Source: Qaidamihabitans albus (GTDB lineage Bacteria > Actinomycetota > Actinomycetes > Mycobacteriales > Pseudonocardiaceae). From it: a stretch of DNA of 64,000 nt. This document shows, one piece after another, positions 1 to 8,697 of the stretch. The notes under the pieces were generated by a model. It was given only the letters and a program-made list of their open reading frames with translations, did not search any database and was not told the DNA's origin. How positions within the stretch are numbered: position 1 is the first letter of the stretch; each line of letters starts with the position of its first letter. Location of the stretch: contig NZ_JAEHOB010000001.1 of NCBI RefSeq assembly GCF_016464705.1, forward strand, positions 434,001 through 498,000, read 5' to 3'. A program made the position numbers and the translations under genes.

Positions 1-1
1 C

Positions 2-880
2 TCGCTCCCCGAGCACGTGACGGTCAAGGTTTTCGTTCTGGCGCCGGTGGTCGCAATGGCCGCGGCGGTTCCGTTCGCCTGGGGGTGGGGCCTGAGCTGG
101 CTGGACATCGGCTTGGGGGCGTTGTTCTTCGTGCTCAGTGGACTGGGCGTGACAGTGGGCTACCACCGGCTGTTCACGCACGGGTCGTTCAAGGCCAGCA
201 GGCCGCTGCGGATCGCGCTCGCGATCGCGGGCAACTTCTCCGCGCAGGGCCCGGTCACCACGTGGGTCGCCGATCACCGCAGGCACCACGCGTTCTCCGA
301 CCGTGCGGGCGACCCGCACTCGCCGTGGCTGTTCGGCACGGGGCCGCGTGCCCTGGCCAAGGGCTTCTGGCACGCGCACATGGGCTGGCTGTTCGACCGC
401 GAGGTCACCAACGCCGAGCGGTTCGCCCCCGACCTGCTCGCCGACCGCGACCTGCGGGCCGTGGACCGGCTGTTCCCGCTGTGGGTCGCCCTCAGCTTCC
501 TGCTGCCCGGCATCGCGGGCGGCCTCATCACCTGGTCGATCTGGGGCGGTGTCACCGCGCTGTTCTGGGCCGGATTCATCCGGATCGGACTGCTCCACCA
601 CGTCACGTGGTCGGTGAACTCGATCTGTCACATGATCGGCGAGCGACCCTTCACCAGCCGCGACAAGGCGGCCAACTTCTGGCCGCTGGCGATCCTCTCC
701 TTCGGGGAGTCGTGGCACAACCTGCACCACGCGGATCCGACCTGCGCGCGACACGGCGTGTTGCGCGGTCAGATCGACATCTCCGCACGGATGATCTGGG
801 CATTCGAGAAGCTCGGCTGGGCGACCGACGTCCGCTGGCCGACGCCTGCCCGGCTGGACCGGATCACGGTGGCGCACTGA
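2..880 (+). CDS. Acyl-CoA (delta-9 type) fatty acid desaturase, 5' end missing
   Basis: Membrane di-iron desaturase that would insert a double bond into acyl-CoA or acyl-lipid chains. All three histidine boxes are present: HRLFTH near the start, HRRHH about 40 residues later, and HNLHH near the C-terminus. Hydrophobic segments lie between boxes, as in stearoyl-CoA desaturases. The frame is open from base 2 with no stop, and the residues before the first internal GTG (base 17) read like family sequence, so the true start is upstream of the window. The gene ends with TGATG, overlapping a possible small frame. Family assignment is firm; substrate and regiochemistry cannot be read. Confidence 0.9.
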   Translation, partial: SLPEHVTVKVFVLAPVVAMAAAVPFAWGWGLSWLDIGLGALFFVLSGLGVTVGYHRLFTHGSFKASRPLRIALAIAGNFSAQGPVTTWVADHRRHHAFSDRAGDPHSPWLFGTGPRALAKGFWHAHMGWLFDREVTNAERFAPDLLADRDLRAVDRLFPLWVALSFLLPGIAGGLITWSIWGGVTALFWAGFIRIGLLHHVTWSVNSICHMIGERPFTSRDKAANFWPLAILSFGESWHNLHHADPTCARHGVLRGQIDISARMIWAFEKLGWATDVRWPTPARLDRITVAH

Positions 881-894
881 TGAAAAGAGAATCC

Positions 895-1065
895 ATGGCA
901 AACCAGACAGGGCGGCACGAGGCCGCCCAGTCATCCGGCGTCGTGCCCGTGCAGTTCAGCGCGGTCGACGCCGACCGGGCCGGCACCCCGCTGCCGCCCG
1001 CCGACCGTGCGGCGCCCACCCGGTCGCCGTTCGAGCCGTCGGCCACCGCCGCCCGCGGCGAGTAA
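895..1065 (+). CDS. Small hypothetical protein (56 aa)
   Basis: A short frame directly downstream of the desaturase, ending 130 bases before the cold-shock gene. It could start at the ATG at 895, with a weak purine run before it, or at the ATG at 880 that overlaps the desaturase stop (61 aa). The product is polar, rich in Ala, Pro, Arg and Asp, with no membrane segment and no motif I recognise. Coupling to the desaturase stop and GC-rich third positions argue for translation; low complexity and lack of a recognisable family argue against. Treat as tentative. Confidence 0.35.
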   Translation: MANQTGRHEAAQSSGVVPVQFSAVDADRAGTPLPPADRAAPTRSPFEPSATAARGE

Positions 1066-1135
1066 CTTCATGGGAAAGCACACTTTCGACGGTATCGGGT
1101 TGGCTTTGCGGCGGCAGTGTGCTTGACTGGCGCAT

Positions 1136-1177
1136 GGCTTCGGCGGGCGCGGCCCGCTGAAGCCGGTCTTTATTTTT
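1136..1177 (+). terminator. Terminator-like hairpin in the cold-shock leader
   Basis: A 13-bp stem (1136-1148 with 1152-1164, one G-U pair) closed by a 3-base loop is followed by a T-rich run (1167-1177), the layout of an intrinsic terminator. It sits only 19 bases before the ATG of the cold-shock gene. It either ends upstream transcription or acts as an attenuator in the csp leader. Confidence 0.7.
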
Positions 1178-1195
1178 GTGAAACAGGAGAATTTT

Positions 1196-1399
1196 ATGAC
1201 GCAGGGCACTGTCAAATGGTTCAACTCCGAGAAGGGGTTCGGCTTCATCACGCCCGATAATGGTGGTGGCGACGTTTTCGTCCACTACTCGGAGATCCAG
1301 GGCAACGGCTTCCGTACTCTGGAGGAGAACGCCCGCGTTGAGTTTGAGATCGGTCAGGGCCAGAAGGGCCCGCAGGCCACCTCGGTCAGCGTAATCTGA
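1196..1399 (+). CDS. Cold-shock protein (CspA family)
   Basis: A single cold-shock domain of 67 residues, the normal length. It is a five-stranded OB fold that binds single-stranded RNA or DNA and acts as an RNA chaperone in the cytoplasm. RNP1 (KGFGFI) and RNP2 (VFVHY) are intact. ATG at 1196 is chosen over the upstream GTG at 1178 because an AGGAGA ribosome site lies just before it and the conserved N-terminus (TQGTVKWF) begins there. The AT-rich leader and the hairpin directly upstream suggest post-transcriptional control. A close paralogue lies at 15.55 kb. Confidence 0.95.
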   Translation: MTQGTVKWFNSEKGFGFITPDNGGGDVFVHYSEIQGNGFRTLEENARVEFEIGQGQKGPQATSVSVI

Positions 1400-1424
1400 T
1401 TTGCGCTGACCCCAGCGCTTTCTG

Positions 1425-1475
1425 CGGTCAAGGCCCTCTTCGACGCGTCCAACGCGTTGGAGGGGGCCTTGACCG
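1425..1475. terminator. Long imperfect hairpin after the cold-shock gene
   Basis: Arms of about 24 bases pair with a few mismatches (11 perfect outer pairs) around a very short loop. It begins 25 bases after the csp stop and is the likely terminator before the aco operon. Confidence 0.65.
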
Positions 1476-1608
1476 TGTCCGGGGCTGATCCGGCGGAGCG
1501 GGTCGCCCGGATGCAACCTCCTGCAACCCTTTCGCCGTTGCGGTCTCCCGGAGTCTCCTGGAGGTGCGGCGTCGGCAGTGATGTCGGCCACACCGAAGGA
1601 GGTGCGGA

Positions 1609-2691
1609 GTGGGCGAGTCCGGGGCGACGGTCGGGATCGTGGCGAACCCGGCCTCCGGACGGGACATCCGCCGGCTCGTCGCCAAGGCCTCGGTCTTCCC
1701 CACCGCCGAGAAGGCCAACATGGTGCAGCGCCTGCTCAGCGCCTTCGCCTCGGTGGGTGTCGAACGTGCCCTGCTCTCCACCGACCTCGGCGGCATCTCG
1801 GCCGCCGTGCTCCGCGCGCTGCGGCAGCGGCGGTCCGGCAGGGACGGTCCGTGGCCGGACGTGGAGTTCTGCGCCGGGGATCCGATCACCGGCGGGGCCG
1901 GGGACACCATCAACGCCGTGCGCCGGATGCGGGCAGCGGACGCGGACCTGATCGTCTGCCTCGGCGGCGACGGCACCGCCCGGGTAGCCGCCACCGCGTG
2001 CGGCGACGTGCCGCTGCTACCGCTTTCCACCGGCACCAACAACGCGTTTCCGCAGCTACGCGAGGCCACCGTGGCCGGGCTGGCCGGTGGCCTCGTCGCC
2101 GCCGGGGCTGTCCCGCCGGAGCGGGGCACCAGCCGGGCGAGCGTACTGGAGGTCCGCACCGGCGGGCGCACCGAACTGGCCCTCGTGGACGTCTGTGTGT
2201 CCACCGAACGGCACGTCGGCTCCCGTGCGCTGTGGCAGCCGGCCTCGCTGACCGAGTTGTACTGCGCCTTCGCGGAGCCGGACGGCATCGGCCTTTCCAG
2301 CGTCGCCGGACAGCTCTGCCCCAGCCCGCGCACGGCACCCGACGGTGTCGCGCTCGCGCTGGCGCCACCCGAGCAGGCCAGATGGGTCGTGCACGCGCCC
2401 ATCGCGCCAGGGCTCGTGGTGCCCGTCGGCGTGCGGGACTGGCGCCCGCTGCGGCCGGACCGGCCGATCGAACTCGGCACCCGCGGCGGTGTGCTCGCTC
2501 TCGACGGGGAGCGTGAGCTGGAGCTGCGCGGTGATCAGACCGCGTCCCTGCGGCTGCGCACGGACGGTCCCCGCTGTGTCGACGTCCGGGCGGTACTGGC
2601 CGAGGCCGCCCGCCTGCGCCTGCTGTGTACCGGAAATCCAGAAGGGAGCGTCAACGATGACGGATACCTTGTCCACATCGGTCGCACATGA
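1609..2691 (+). CDS. acoX: AcoX, NAD-kinase-like protein of acetoin catabolism
   Basis: Protein of about 360 residues related to ATP-NAD kinases, the first gene of an acetoin dehydrogenase operon. The nucleotide-binding signature GGDGTAR lies near residue 120, followed by the substrate-loop motif STGTNNAFP, both typical of the AcoX group. The exact reaction of AcoX is not established; it travels with acoABC. GTG at 1609 has a strong AAGGAGG upstream. The 3' end overlaps acoA by 35 bases in another frame, implying tight translational coupling. Confidence 0.9.
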   Translation: MGESGATVGIVANPASGRDIRRLVAKASVFPTAEKANMVQRLLSAFASVGVERALLSTDLGGISAAVLRALRQRRSGRDGPWPDVEFCAGDPITGGAGDTINAVRRMRAADADLIVCLGGDGTARVAATACGDVPLLPLSTGTNNAFPQLREATVAGLAGGLVAAGAVPPERGTSRASVLEVRTGGRTELALVDVCVSTERHVGSRALWQPASLTELYCAFAEPDGIGLSSVAGQLCPSPRTAPDGVALALAPPEQARWVVHAPIAPGLVVPVGVRDWRPLRPDRPIELGTRGGVLALDGERELELRGDQTASLRLRTDGPRCVDVRAVLAEAARLRLLCTGNPEGSVNDDGYLVHIGRT

Positions 2692-3652
2692 GCTCGACGA
2701 GAACGCCCTGCTCCAGGCCTACCGGACGATGCGGACGATCCGCGCGTTCGAGGAGCGGGTGCACGAGGAGTTCGCGACCGGCGAGATCCCCGGCTTCGTG
2801 CACCTCTACGCCGGGGAGGAGGCGTCGGCGACCGGCGTCTGCGCGCATCTTGACGAGCGTGACGCGATCGCGAGCACACATCGCGGGCACGGCCACTGCA
2901 TCGCCAAGGGCGTGGACGTCAAGGCGATGATGGCCGAGATCTACGGCAAGAAGACCGGCTCCTGCCAGGGCAAGGGCGGCTCGATGCACATCGCCGACCT
3001 GTCCAAGGGCATGCTCGGCGCGAACGGCATCGTCGGTGGCGGCCCGCCGCTGATCTGCGGGACCGCCCTGGCCGCCAAGCAGCAGGGCACGGGCGGGGTC
3101 GGCGTCGCGTTCTTCGGTGACGGCGCGAGCAACCAGGGGACCACGCTGGAATCGCTCAACCTGGCCTCGGTGTGGAACCTGCCCGCGATCTTCGTCGCGG
3201 AGAACAACGGCTACGCGGAGGCGACGGCCAGCACGTGGTCGGTGGCCGCCGACAACATCGCCGACCGCGCCGCCGGTTTCGGCATGCCAGGGGTGATCGT
3301 CGACGGCTTCGACTTCTTCGCCGTGTACGAGGCCGCGGGCGAGGCGATCCGGCGGGCTCGCGAGGGCGGCGGGCCGACGCTCATCGAGGTCAAGTTCACC
3401 CGCTACTTCGGGCACTTCGAGGGCGACCAGCAGACCTACCGCGCACAGGAGGTGGCCGAGGCGCGGGAGAACCTCGACTGCCTCAAGCGCTTCCGGTCGA
3501 GGGTCACGGAGACCGGCCGGCTGGAGGAGGCCGACCTGACCGCCGTCGACACGCAGGTGAGCGACCTGATCGACGCGGCCGTCGACGAGGCGAAGGCGGC
3601 GCCGAAGCCCACCGAGGCCGACCTGGCAACCGACGTCTACGTGAGCTACTGA
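2657..3652 (+). CDS. acoA: Acetoin dehydrogenase E1 alpha subunit
   Basis: Thiamine-diphosphate-dependent E1 alpha subunit (331 aa) of the complex that cleaves acetoin to acetaldehyde and acetyl-CoA. The TPP motif begins at GDGASNQG near residue 155 and ends at ENNGYAE about 30 residues on. The segment GGSMHIAD and the residues around THRGHGH fit the AcoA/PdhA family. The ATG at 2657 follows AAGGGAG and lies inside the end of acoX. The gene is followed 14 bases later by acoB. The acoX-A-B-C order separates it from pyruvate dehydrogenase. Confidence 0.93.
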   Translation: MTDTLSTSVAHELDENALLQAYRTMRTIRAFEERVHEEFATGEIPGFVHLYAGEEASATGVCAHLDERDAIASTHRGHGHCIAKGVDVKAMMAEIYGKKTGSCQGKGGSMHIADLSKGMLGANGIVGGGPPLICGTALAAKQQGTGGVGVAFFGDGASNQGTTLESLNLASVWNLPAIFVAENNGYAEATASTWSVAADNIADRAAGFGMPGVIVDGFDFFAVYEAAGEAIRRAREGGGPTLIEVKFTRYFGHFEGDQQTYRAQEVAEARENLDCLKRFRSRVTETGRLEEADLTAVDTQVSDLIDAAVDEAKAAPKPTEADLATDVYVSY

Positions 3653-3666
3653 GGAGGGCGGCGAAC

Positions 3667-4680
3667 ATGGCACGCACGATCAGCTACCGCGAGGCGATCA
3701 ACGAGGCGCTCGCGCAGGAGATGGAACGCGACGGCTCCGTGATCGTCATGGGCGAGGACAACGCGGGCGGCGCGGGCGGCTCCGGCGCCGAGGACGCCTG
3801 GGGCGGCGTGCTCGGCGTCACCAAGGGCCTCTACCACCGCTTCCCGGGCCGGGTGCTGGACACGCCGATCTCCGAGTCGGCGTTCGTCGGCGCCGCGATC
3901 GGCGCCGCCACCCGGGGCATGCGCCCGGTGGCCGAACTGATGTTCATCGACTTCATGGGCGTGTGCTTCGACCAGATCTTCAACCAGGCGGCCAAGTTCC
4001 GGTACATGTTCGGCGGCAAGGCGCAGACGCCCGTGGTCATCCGCACGATGTACGGCGCCGGGCTGCGGGCCGCGGCGCAGCACTCTCAGGCGCTGTACCC
4101 GATCTTCACCCACATCCCCGGGCTGAAGGTCGCGGTGCCGTCCAGCCCGTACGAGGCGAAAGGGCTGCTGATCCAGTCCATCCGGGACAACGACCCGGTG
4201 ATCTTCTGCGAGCACAAGGCGCTCTACGACGCCACGGGCGACGTGCCGGAGGACAGCTACACGATCCCGTTCGGTGAGGCCAACGTGGTCCGCGACGGCG
4301 ACGACGTCACGGTGGTGGCGATCGGCCGCATGGTTTCCGTGGCGGAGGAGGCGGCGAAGGCGCTTTCCTCTTCCGGCATCGAGGTGGAGATCGTCGACCC
4401 GCGCACGACGAGCCCGCTCGACACCGAGACGATCCTGGAGAGCGTGGAGAACACCGGGCGGCTCGTGGTGGTGGACGAGGCCTCGCCCCGCTGCAACCTG
4501 GCCACCGACATCTCGGCGCTGGTCGCCAGGGAGGCGTTCGGGTCGCTGCGCGCGCCGGTGGAGATGGTCACCGCGCCGCACACTCCGGTGCCGTTCTCGG
4601 ATGCGCTGGAGGATCTCTACATTCCCGACGCCCAGCGCGTGGCCAATGCGGTGAAGAGCGTCGCCGAGTGGAAGCGGTAG
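3667..4680 (+). CDS. acoB: Acetoin dehydrogenase E1 beta subunit
   Basis: Transketolase-like beta subunit (337 aa) that completes the heterotetrameric E1 of acetoin dehydrogenase. The N-terminal pyrimidine-binding domain carries the conserved GEDNAGG and TPISE segments. The C-terminal transketolase domain includes the region around VVDEASPRCNLATDI. Start at ATG 3667 follows GAGGAGGGC. It ends two bases before the acoC start, so E1 and E2 are made from one message. Confidence 0.93.
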   Translation: MARTISYREAINEALAQEMERDGSVIVMGEDNAGGAGGSGAEDAWGGVLGVTKGLYHRFPGRVLDTPISESAFVGAAIGAATRGMRPVAELMFIDFMGVCFDQIFNQAAKFRYMFGGKAQTPVVIRTMYGAGLRAAAQHSQALYPIFTHIPGLKVAVPSSPYEAKGLLIQSIRDNDPVIFCEHKALYDATGDVPEDSYTIPFGEANVVRDGDDVTVVAIGRMVSVAEEAAKALSSSGIEVEIVDPRTTSPLDTETILESVENTGRLVVVDEASPRCNLATDISALVAREAFGSLRAPVEMVTAPHTPVPFSDALEDLYIPDAQRVANAVKSVAEWKR

Positions 4681-4682
4681 GA

Positions 4683-5783
4683 ATGAACGACGCCATCAGG
4701 AAAGTGGTCATGCCGAAGTGGGGCCTGTCGATGGCCACCGGCAAGATCACCGAATGGATCGCCGCCGAGGGTGACGACGTCGCCGGTGGCGCCGACCTGG
4801 CCGAGATCGACACCGACAAGATCGCGGGCACGCTGGAGTCGGCCGACGAGGGAGTGCTGCGCAGGGTCGTCGCCGAGGTCGGCGAGGACGTGCCGGTCGG
4901 AGCGACGATCGCGCTGATCGCCCCACCCGAGGTGCCGGACGCCGACATCGAGGAGGCCGCCCGGCTCGCCCGTGCGGAACTCGACTCCGGCGAGGTGGAG
5001 GAGGCGGCCGGGCCGGAGACCGGCACTGTCACGGTGGACGGGCGCACGCTCGCCTACGCCACGCTCGGCGCGGGCGAGGAGACGCTCGTGCTCGTGCACG
5101 GCTACGGCGGGGACAAGAACTCCTGGCTGTTCGTGCAGGAACCCCTGGCGGAGAGCCGCACCGTGCACGCGTTCGACCTGCCGGGGCACGGCGAGTCCAG
5201 CAAGGACGTCGGCGACGGGTCGCTGGACACGCTGGCCGGCGCCGTGCTGGGTTTTCTCGCCGAGAAGGGCATTGAGCGGGCGCATCTCGCCGGGCACTCG
5301 CTCGGCGGGGCCGTGGTGGCCGCCGCCGCGGCCGCGGAGCCCGGCCGCGTCGCCTCGCTCACGCTGGTCGCCCCGGCGGGTTTCGGCACCGAGATCAACG
5401 CCGGTTACCTGCGCGGCTTCGCGGAGGCGACCTCGCGGCGCGAGCTCAGGCCGCACCTCGGCGCGCTGTTCGCGGATTCGGCGCAGGTCACGCGCAAGCT
5501 CGCGGACGACCTGATGAAGTACAAACGTCTCGACGGTGTGGACACCGCGTTGCGCACGCTGCTCGGCACGCTGCTGGACGGCGACGCGCCGGGCATCGAC
5601 GCGGCACCGCTGCTGGCGAAGGCGGGAGTGCCGGTGACGGTCGTGTGGGGCAGGGAGGACGAGGTGCTGCCGGTGTCGAACGCCGGAGCCCTGCCCGATC
5701 CGGGTGCCGTCCGCGTCGTCGAGGGCGCGGGCCACATGGTGCACATGGAAAAACCGAACGCGGTGGTAGCCGCATTCGAGTGA
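4683..5783 (+). CDS. acoC: Acetoin dehydrogenase E2: lipoyl domain plus alpha/beta hydrolase
   Basis: 366-residue acetyltransferase component. Residues 5-80 form a biotinyl/lipoyl domain with the lipoylated lysine in EIDTDK (Lys46). From about residue 120 it is an alpha/beta hydrolase with nucleophile elbow GHSLGG and a C-terminal GHMVHME histidine region. This fusion is typical of AcoC rather than of pyruvate dehydrogenase E2, which carries a catalytic CAT domain. No E3 (acoL) gene is adjacent, so a lipoamide dehydrogenase from elsewhere must serve. The stop codon overlaps the flank of the first dispersed palindrome. Confidence 0.93.
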   Translation: MNDAIRKVVMPKWGLSMATGKITEWIAAEGDDVAGGADLAEIDTDKIAGTLESADEGVLRRVVAEVGEDVPVGATIALIAPPEVPDADIEEAARLARAELDSGEVEEAAGPETGTVTVDGRTLAYATLGAGEETLVLVHGYGGDKNSWLFVQEPLAESRTVHAFDLPGHGESSKDVGDGSLDTLAGAVLGFLAEKGIERAHLAGHSLGGAVVAAAAAAEPGRVASLTLVAPAGFGTEINAGYLRGFAEATSRRELRPHLGALFADSAQVTRKLADDLMKYKRLDGVDTALRTLLGTLLDGDAPGIDAAPLLAKAGVPVTVVWGREDEVLPVSNAGALPDPGAVRVVEGAGHMVHMEKPNAVVAAFE

Positions 5784-5785
5784 GG

Positions 5786-5831
5786 CTCGTGAGTGCCTAC
5801 GCGAGTTCTAACGCGCGTAGGCACTCACGAG
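5786..5831. repeat. Dispersed 46-bp palindrome, copy 1
   Basis: Full copy: outer arm, variable segment CCTACG, core half CGAGTT, centre CT, then the mirrored half. This is the most symmetrical copy: including flanks, 22 base pairs (5782-5803 with 5814-5835) are perfect. It lies between acoC and the regulator gene, both on the plus strand, and no T-run follows. Confidence 0.9.
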
Positions 5832-5857
5832 CCTCGGGAAGGGTTCCGCCGGGGCGC

Positions 5858-7156
5858 ATGGCTTGCGACACTGGCAAGGTGCGCCAGGAGCACCTCGAGG
5901 CAGCGTTGCCGCCGGGGGCGGATCCCCGGCGGTACGCGCGCGTGCTCGCCCGGCTGCACGAGGCCGAGGTCACCGGCGCCGTTCCGGCCGCCCCGCCCCG
6001 GCCGGTCATCGGCGCCTCCTGGCAGCGGATGCGGCGCCTCGGCCTCGATCCCGATCACGGGGCGGAGAGCCCACCGCTGCCCGTCGAGCAACTGGAGGCC
6101 CGGCGCCGGGCCAGCGGGCTCGCCGAGACCCTGCCCATCCTGCGCGGTGGCCTGATCAGCGTCGCCGAGGAGGCAGCGCACATCATGGTCGTCGTCGATG
6201 GCGACGGTCACGTGCTGTGGCGGGACGGCAGCACCGCCGTGCGCCGCCGGGCCGACGGACTCGGCTTCACCGAGGGCGTGTCCTGGGACGAGAACCACGT
6301 GGGCACCAACGCGATCGGCACCGCGCTCGTCGCGCGCCGGCCGGTGCAGGTCTACTCCGCCGAGCACTACGTGCGTACCCACCACGCCTGGACCTGCGCG
6401 GCCGCGCCCCTGCGCGATCCGCGTGACGGGAGGTTGCTCGGCGTCGTCGACCTCTCCGGCCCCGCGGACACCGTGCATGCCACCACGCTCGCGCTGGTCG
6501 ACGCCGTCGCCCGGCTGGCCGAGTCCCAGCTGCGGCACGCCCACCTCGCCGAGCTCGCGCGGTTGCGGGCCACGGCCGTGCCCGTGCTGTCGAAGGTGGC
6601 GGGCAAGGCGCTGGTCACGGACGAGCACGGCTGGGTCGCCGCGGTCTCCGGGCTGTCCCCGCCGGACCGGGTGGCGCTGCCCGGTTCCTGCCACGCCGGT
6701 GAGCTGTGGCTCCCCGTGCTCGGCACGTGCCACCTCGAACCGGTGCCCGGTGGCTGGCTGGTCCGGCTCGCCGGCGACGACGCCGGGCCCTCCGTGCCGA
6801 CCAGGGTCACGCTCGACGTCCGTGCGCCCCGCGCGTGGCAGCTCACGGTTTCCGGGGCGAGCGGCACGTGGTCGTATCCGCTGAGCCCCAGGCACGCCGA
6901 GATGCTGTACGTGCTCGCCCGCCACCGCGACGGCCGGTCGGCTGCCGAACTGGCGCTGGACCTCTTCGGCGACCCGGCGCGCACGGTCACCGTGCGCGCC
7001 GAGATGTCGCGGCTGCGCAGGCAGCTCGGCGCCATCCTCGCGCGCAGGCCGTACCGGTTCGCCGACGACATCGAGGTCGTGCTCGAACGGCCCGACGCGC
7101 CGGAGCAGGTGCTGCCGCACTCGACCGCGCCGGCCATCCGGGCCGAGGGCGGTTGA
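5858..7156 (+). CDS. AcoR-like GAF-domain transcriptional regulator
   Basis: 432-residue regulator. The N-terminus carries the AcoR-type signature SWQRMRRLGLDP (near residue 52). A GAF sensor domain (about 90-240) follows, with the conserved segment ENHVGTNAIGTAL. There is no sigma-54 AAA+ ATPase domain. The C-terminus (about 340-410) instead looks like a winged-helix DNA-binding region (LSPRHAEMLYVLARH onward), as in actinobacterial AcoR relatives. ATG 5858 is chosen because family similarity starts shortly after it; the ribosome site is weak. Its position after acoXABC suggests it senses acetoin or a related ligand and controls that operon. This is inference from position and family. Confidence 0.8.
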   Translation: MACDTGKVRQEHLEAALPPGADPRRYARVLARLHEAEVTGAVPAAPPRPVIGASWQRMRRLGLDPDHGAESPPLPVEQLEARRRASGLAETLPILRGGLISVAEEAAHIMVVVDGDGHVLWRDGSTAVRRRADGLGFTEGVSWDENHVGTNAIGTALVARRPVQVYSAEHYVRTHHAWTCAAAPLRDPRDGRLLGVVDLSGPADTVHATTLALVDAVARLAESQLRHAHLAELARLRATAVPVLSKVAGKALVTDEHGWVAAVSGLSPPDRVALPGSCHAGELWLPVLGTCHLEPVPGGWLVRLAGDDAGPSVPTRVTLDVRAPRAWQLTVSGASGTWSYPLSPRHAEMLYVLARHRDGRSAAELALDLFGDPARTVTVRAEMSRLRRQLGAILARRPYRFADDIEVVLERPDAPEQVLPHSTAPAIRAEGG

Positions 7157-7296
7157 GCCGGGAGAAGTCCCGAGAGAAGTTCCCCGAGAGAAGTCACAGC
7201 CCCGCCACGATCTTGCTCCCTTCGTGGAGTCGGTGGTTGCCGCGACGCGTCCTCGACTACGTTCATGCGGGTGCCGAAACTGGGTGGAGGAACGCG

Positions 7297-8697
7297 ATGA
7301 CGAGCACCGTGACCCGGCGGGGTCCGGGTGCACCGGGCACGGAGCAGCCGGAGGAGCCGCGCGGGCAGCGGTCCGGCGTCGCCTGGCTGCTCGACCTGCC
7401 GGCCAACGCCGTACGCGGCATCACCCGTTCGGCTGCCACGACCCCGGGCCGGCTGTCGCTCATCGCGACCGGGCTCGTCGTGCTTTCGCTGCTCACCGGA
7501 CTGGTCGGCACGCTCGCCGTGCAGGACCGCGGCAACACCATCGACGGGCTGATCGACCACCGCGAGCCGCTGGCGGCCGCCGCGCAGCAGGTATACCGCT
7601 CGTTGTCCGACGCGGACGCGACGGCCGCGAGCGCGCTGCTGTCCACCGGCGCCGAGCCTGCCGAGCTGCGCGAGCGTTACGACTTCGACATCGCCAAGGC
7701 GGGCGCGGCGCTCGCGAAGGCCGCGTCCGACTCCGCGGGCGTGCCCGAGGCGGCGCGGCAGGTCAACATCCTCAGCCAGCAGATGCCGGTCTACACCGGT
7801 CTGGTGGAGACCGCGCGGGCGAACAACCGGCAGGGCTTCCCTGCGGGTGCGGCCTACCTGCGCGAAGCCTCGGAGCTGATGCGCGCCAAGATCCTTCCGG
7901 CCGCGCACGAGCTCTACGAGATCGACACCGAGCGGCTCGCCGCGGAGCAGGACGACGCCGCGGGTTTCCCGTGGCTCACCGCGCTGCTGGTGCTCGGATT
8001 GCTCGCCGCGCTCATCGCCACGCAGGTGTATCTGAAGCGCAGGACCAACCGGGTGTTCAACGTTGGGCTGGTGGTGGCCACCGTCGCGGTGGGCATCGCG
8101 ATCCTGTGGAGCGCGGCGGCGATGACGGTGCAGAGTGTGCTCGTCAGCAGCGGAAGCACCGACGGCACCGAGCAGGTCGACGTGCTCGTCCGCGCCAGGA
8201 TCGCGGCGTTGCAGGCCCGCGCCGACGAGACCCTGACCCTGGTGGCCAGGGGCGGCGGCGCCGAGTACGAGAAGGAGTTCGGCGAGCTGTCGGGCCGGCT
8301 GGCCGGGCGCGACGGCCAGGGCGGGCTGCTCGCGGAGGCCGCGTCGCGTGCCTCGGGAGAGGACTCGGCCGGGCACATCGAGTCCGCACGGGACAACGCC
8401 GGGGCCTGGCTGCGCGCCCATGCCCAGGTACGCGAGCTCGACGACTCCGGCGAGTACCAGGACGCGGTGGGGCTGGCGATCGACGGCGGCAACCGGGACG
8501 GCGCGGCGCAGGCGTTCTCCCGGCTCGACCAGAACCTGGCCGCGGCCATCGGCGCGGGCAGGCAGAACTTCCTCGACGACACGACCAACGGCGGCCGTGC
8601 GCTGACCCTGCTGGCACCGGGCTTCGCGCTGCTCGCGGTGATCGCCGCGCTGGGGACGACATTGGGAATCCGGGAACGCTTGCGGGAGTACCGCTGA
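7297..8697 (+). CDS. glnX: GlnX-like membrane protein of the pknG operon
   Basis: 466-residue membrane protein. It has one transmembrane helix near residues 50-72, a periplasmic helical stretch, two closely spaced helices near 225-275, a second extracytoplasmic helical region and a last helix near the C-terminus. Helical periplasmic segments flanked by membrane helices resemble chemoreceptor-type ligand domains. Gene order (this gene, then a solute-binding lipoprotein, then pknG) matches the mycobacterial Rv0412c-Rv0411c-Rv0410c and corynebacterial glnX-glnH-pknG operons. There GlnX is thought to pass the GlnH signal across the membrane to PknG. ATG 7297 has GGTGGAGGA upstream. The stop overlaps glnH (TGATG). 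Confidence 0.85.
   Translation: MTSTVTRRGPGAPGTEQPEEPRGQRSGVAWLLDLPANAVRGITRSAATTPGRLSLIATGLVVLSLLTGLVGTLAVQDRGNTIDGLIDHREPLAAAAQQVYRSLSDADATAASALLSTGAEPAELRERYDFDIAKAGAALAKAASDSAGVPEAARQVNILSQQMPVYTGLVETARANNRQGFPAGAAYLREASELMRAKILPAAHELYEIDTERLAAEQDDAAGFPWLTALLVLGLLAALIATQVYLKRRTNRVFNVGLVVATVAVGIAILWSAAAMTVQSVLVSSGSTDGTEQVDVLVRARIAALQARADETLTLVARGGGAEYEKEFGELSGRLAGRDGQGGLLAEAASRASGEDSAGHIESARDNAGAWLRAHAQVRELDDSGEYQDAVGLAIDGGNRDGAAQAFSRLDQNLAAAIGAGRQNFLDDTTNGGRALTLLAPGFALLAVIAALGTTLGIRERLREYR

Noticed and set aside
1428-2480. 350-residue minus-strand frame opposite acoX
   Set aside because: Shadow of a real gene in high-GC DNA; low-complexity Ser/Pro/Arg product with no family features.
7157-7210. 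Three spaced GAGAAGT motifs after the AcoR-like gene
   Set aside because: Short and irregularly spaced; no palindrome or regulatory pattern beyond local repetition.
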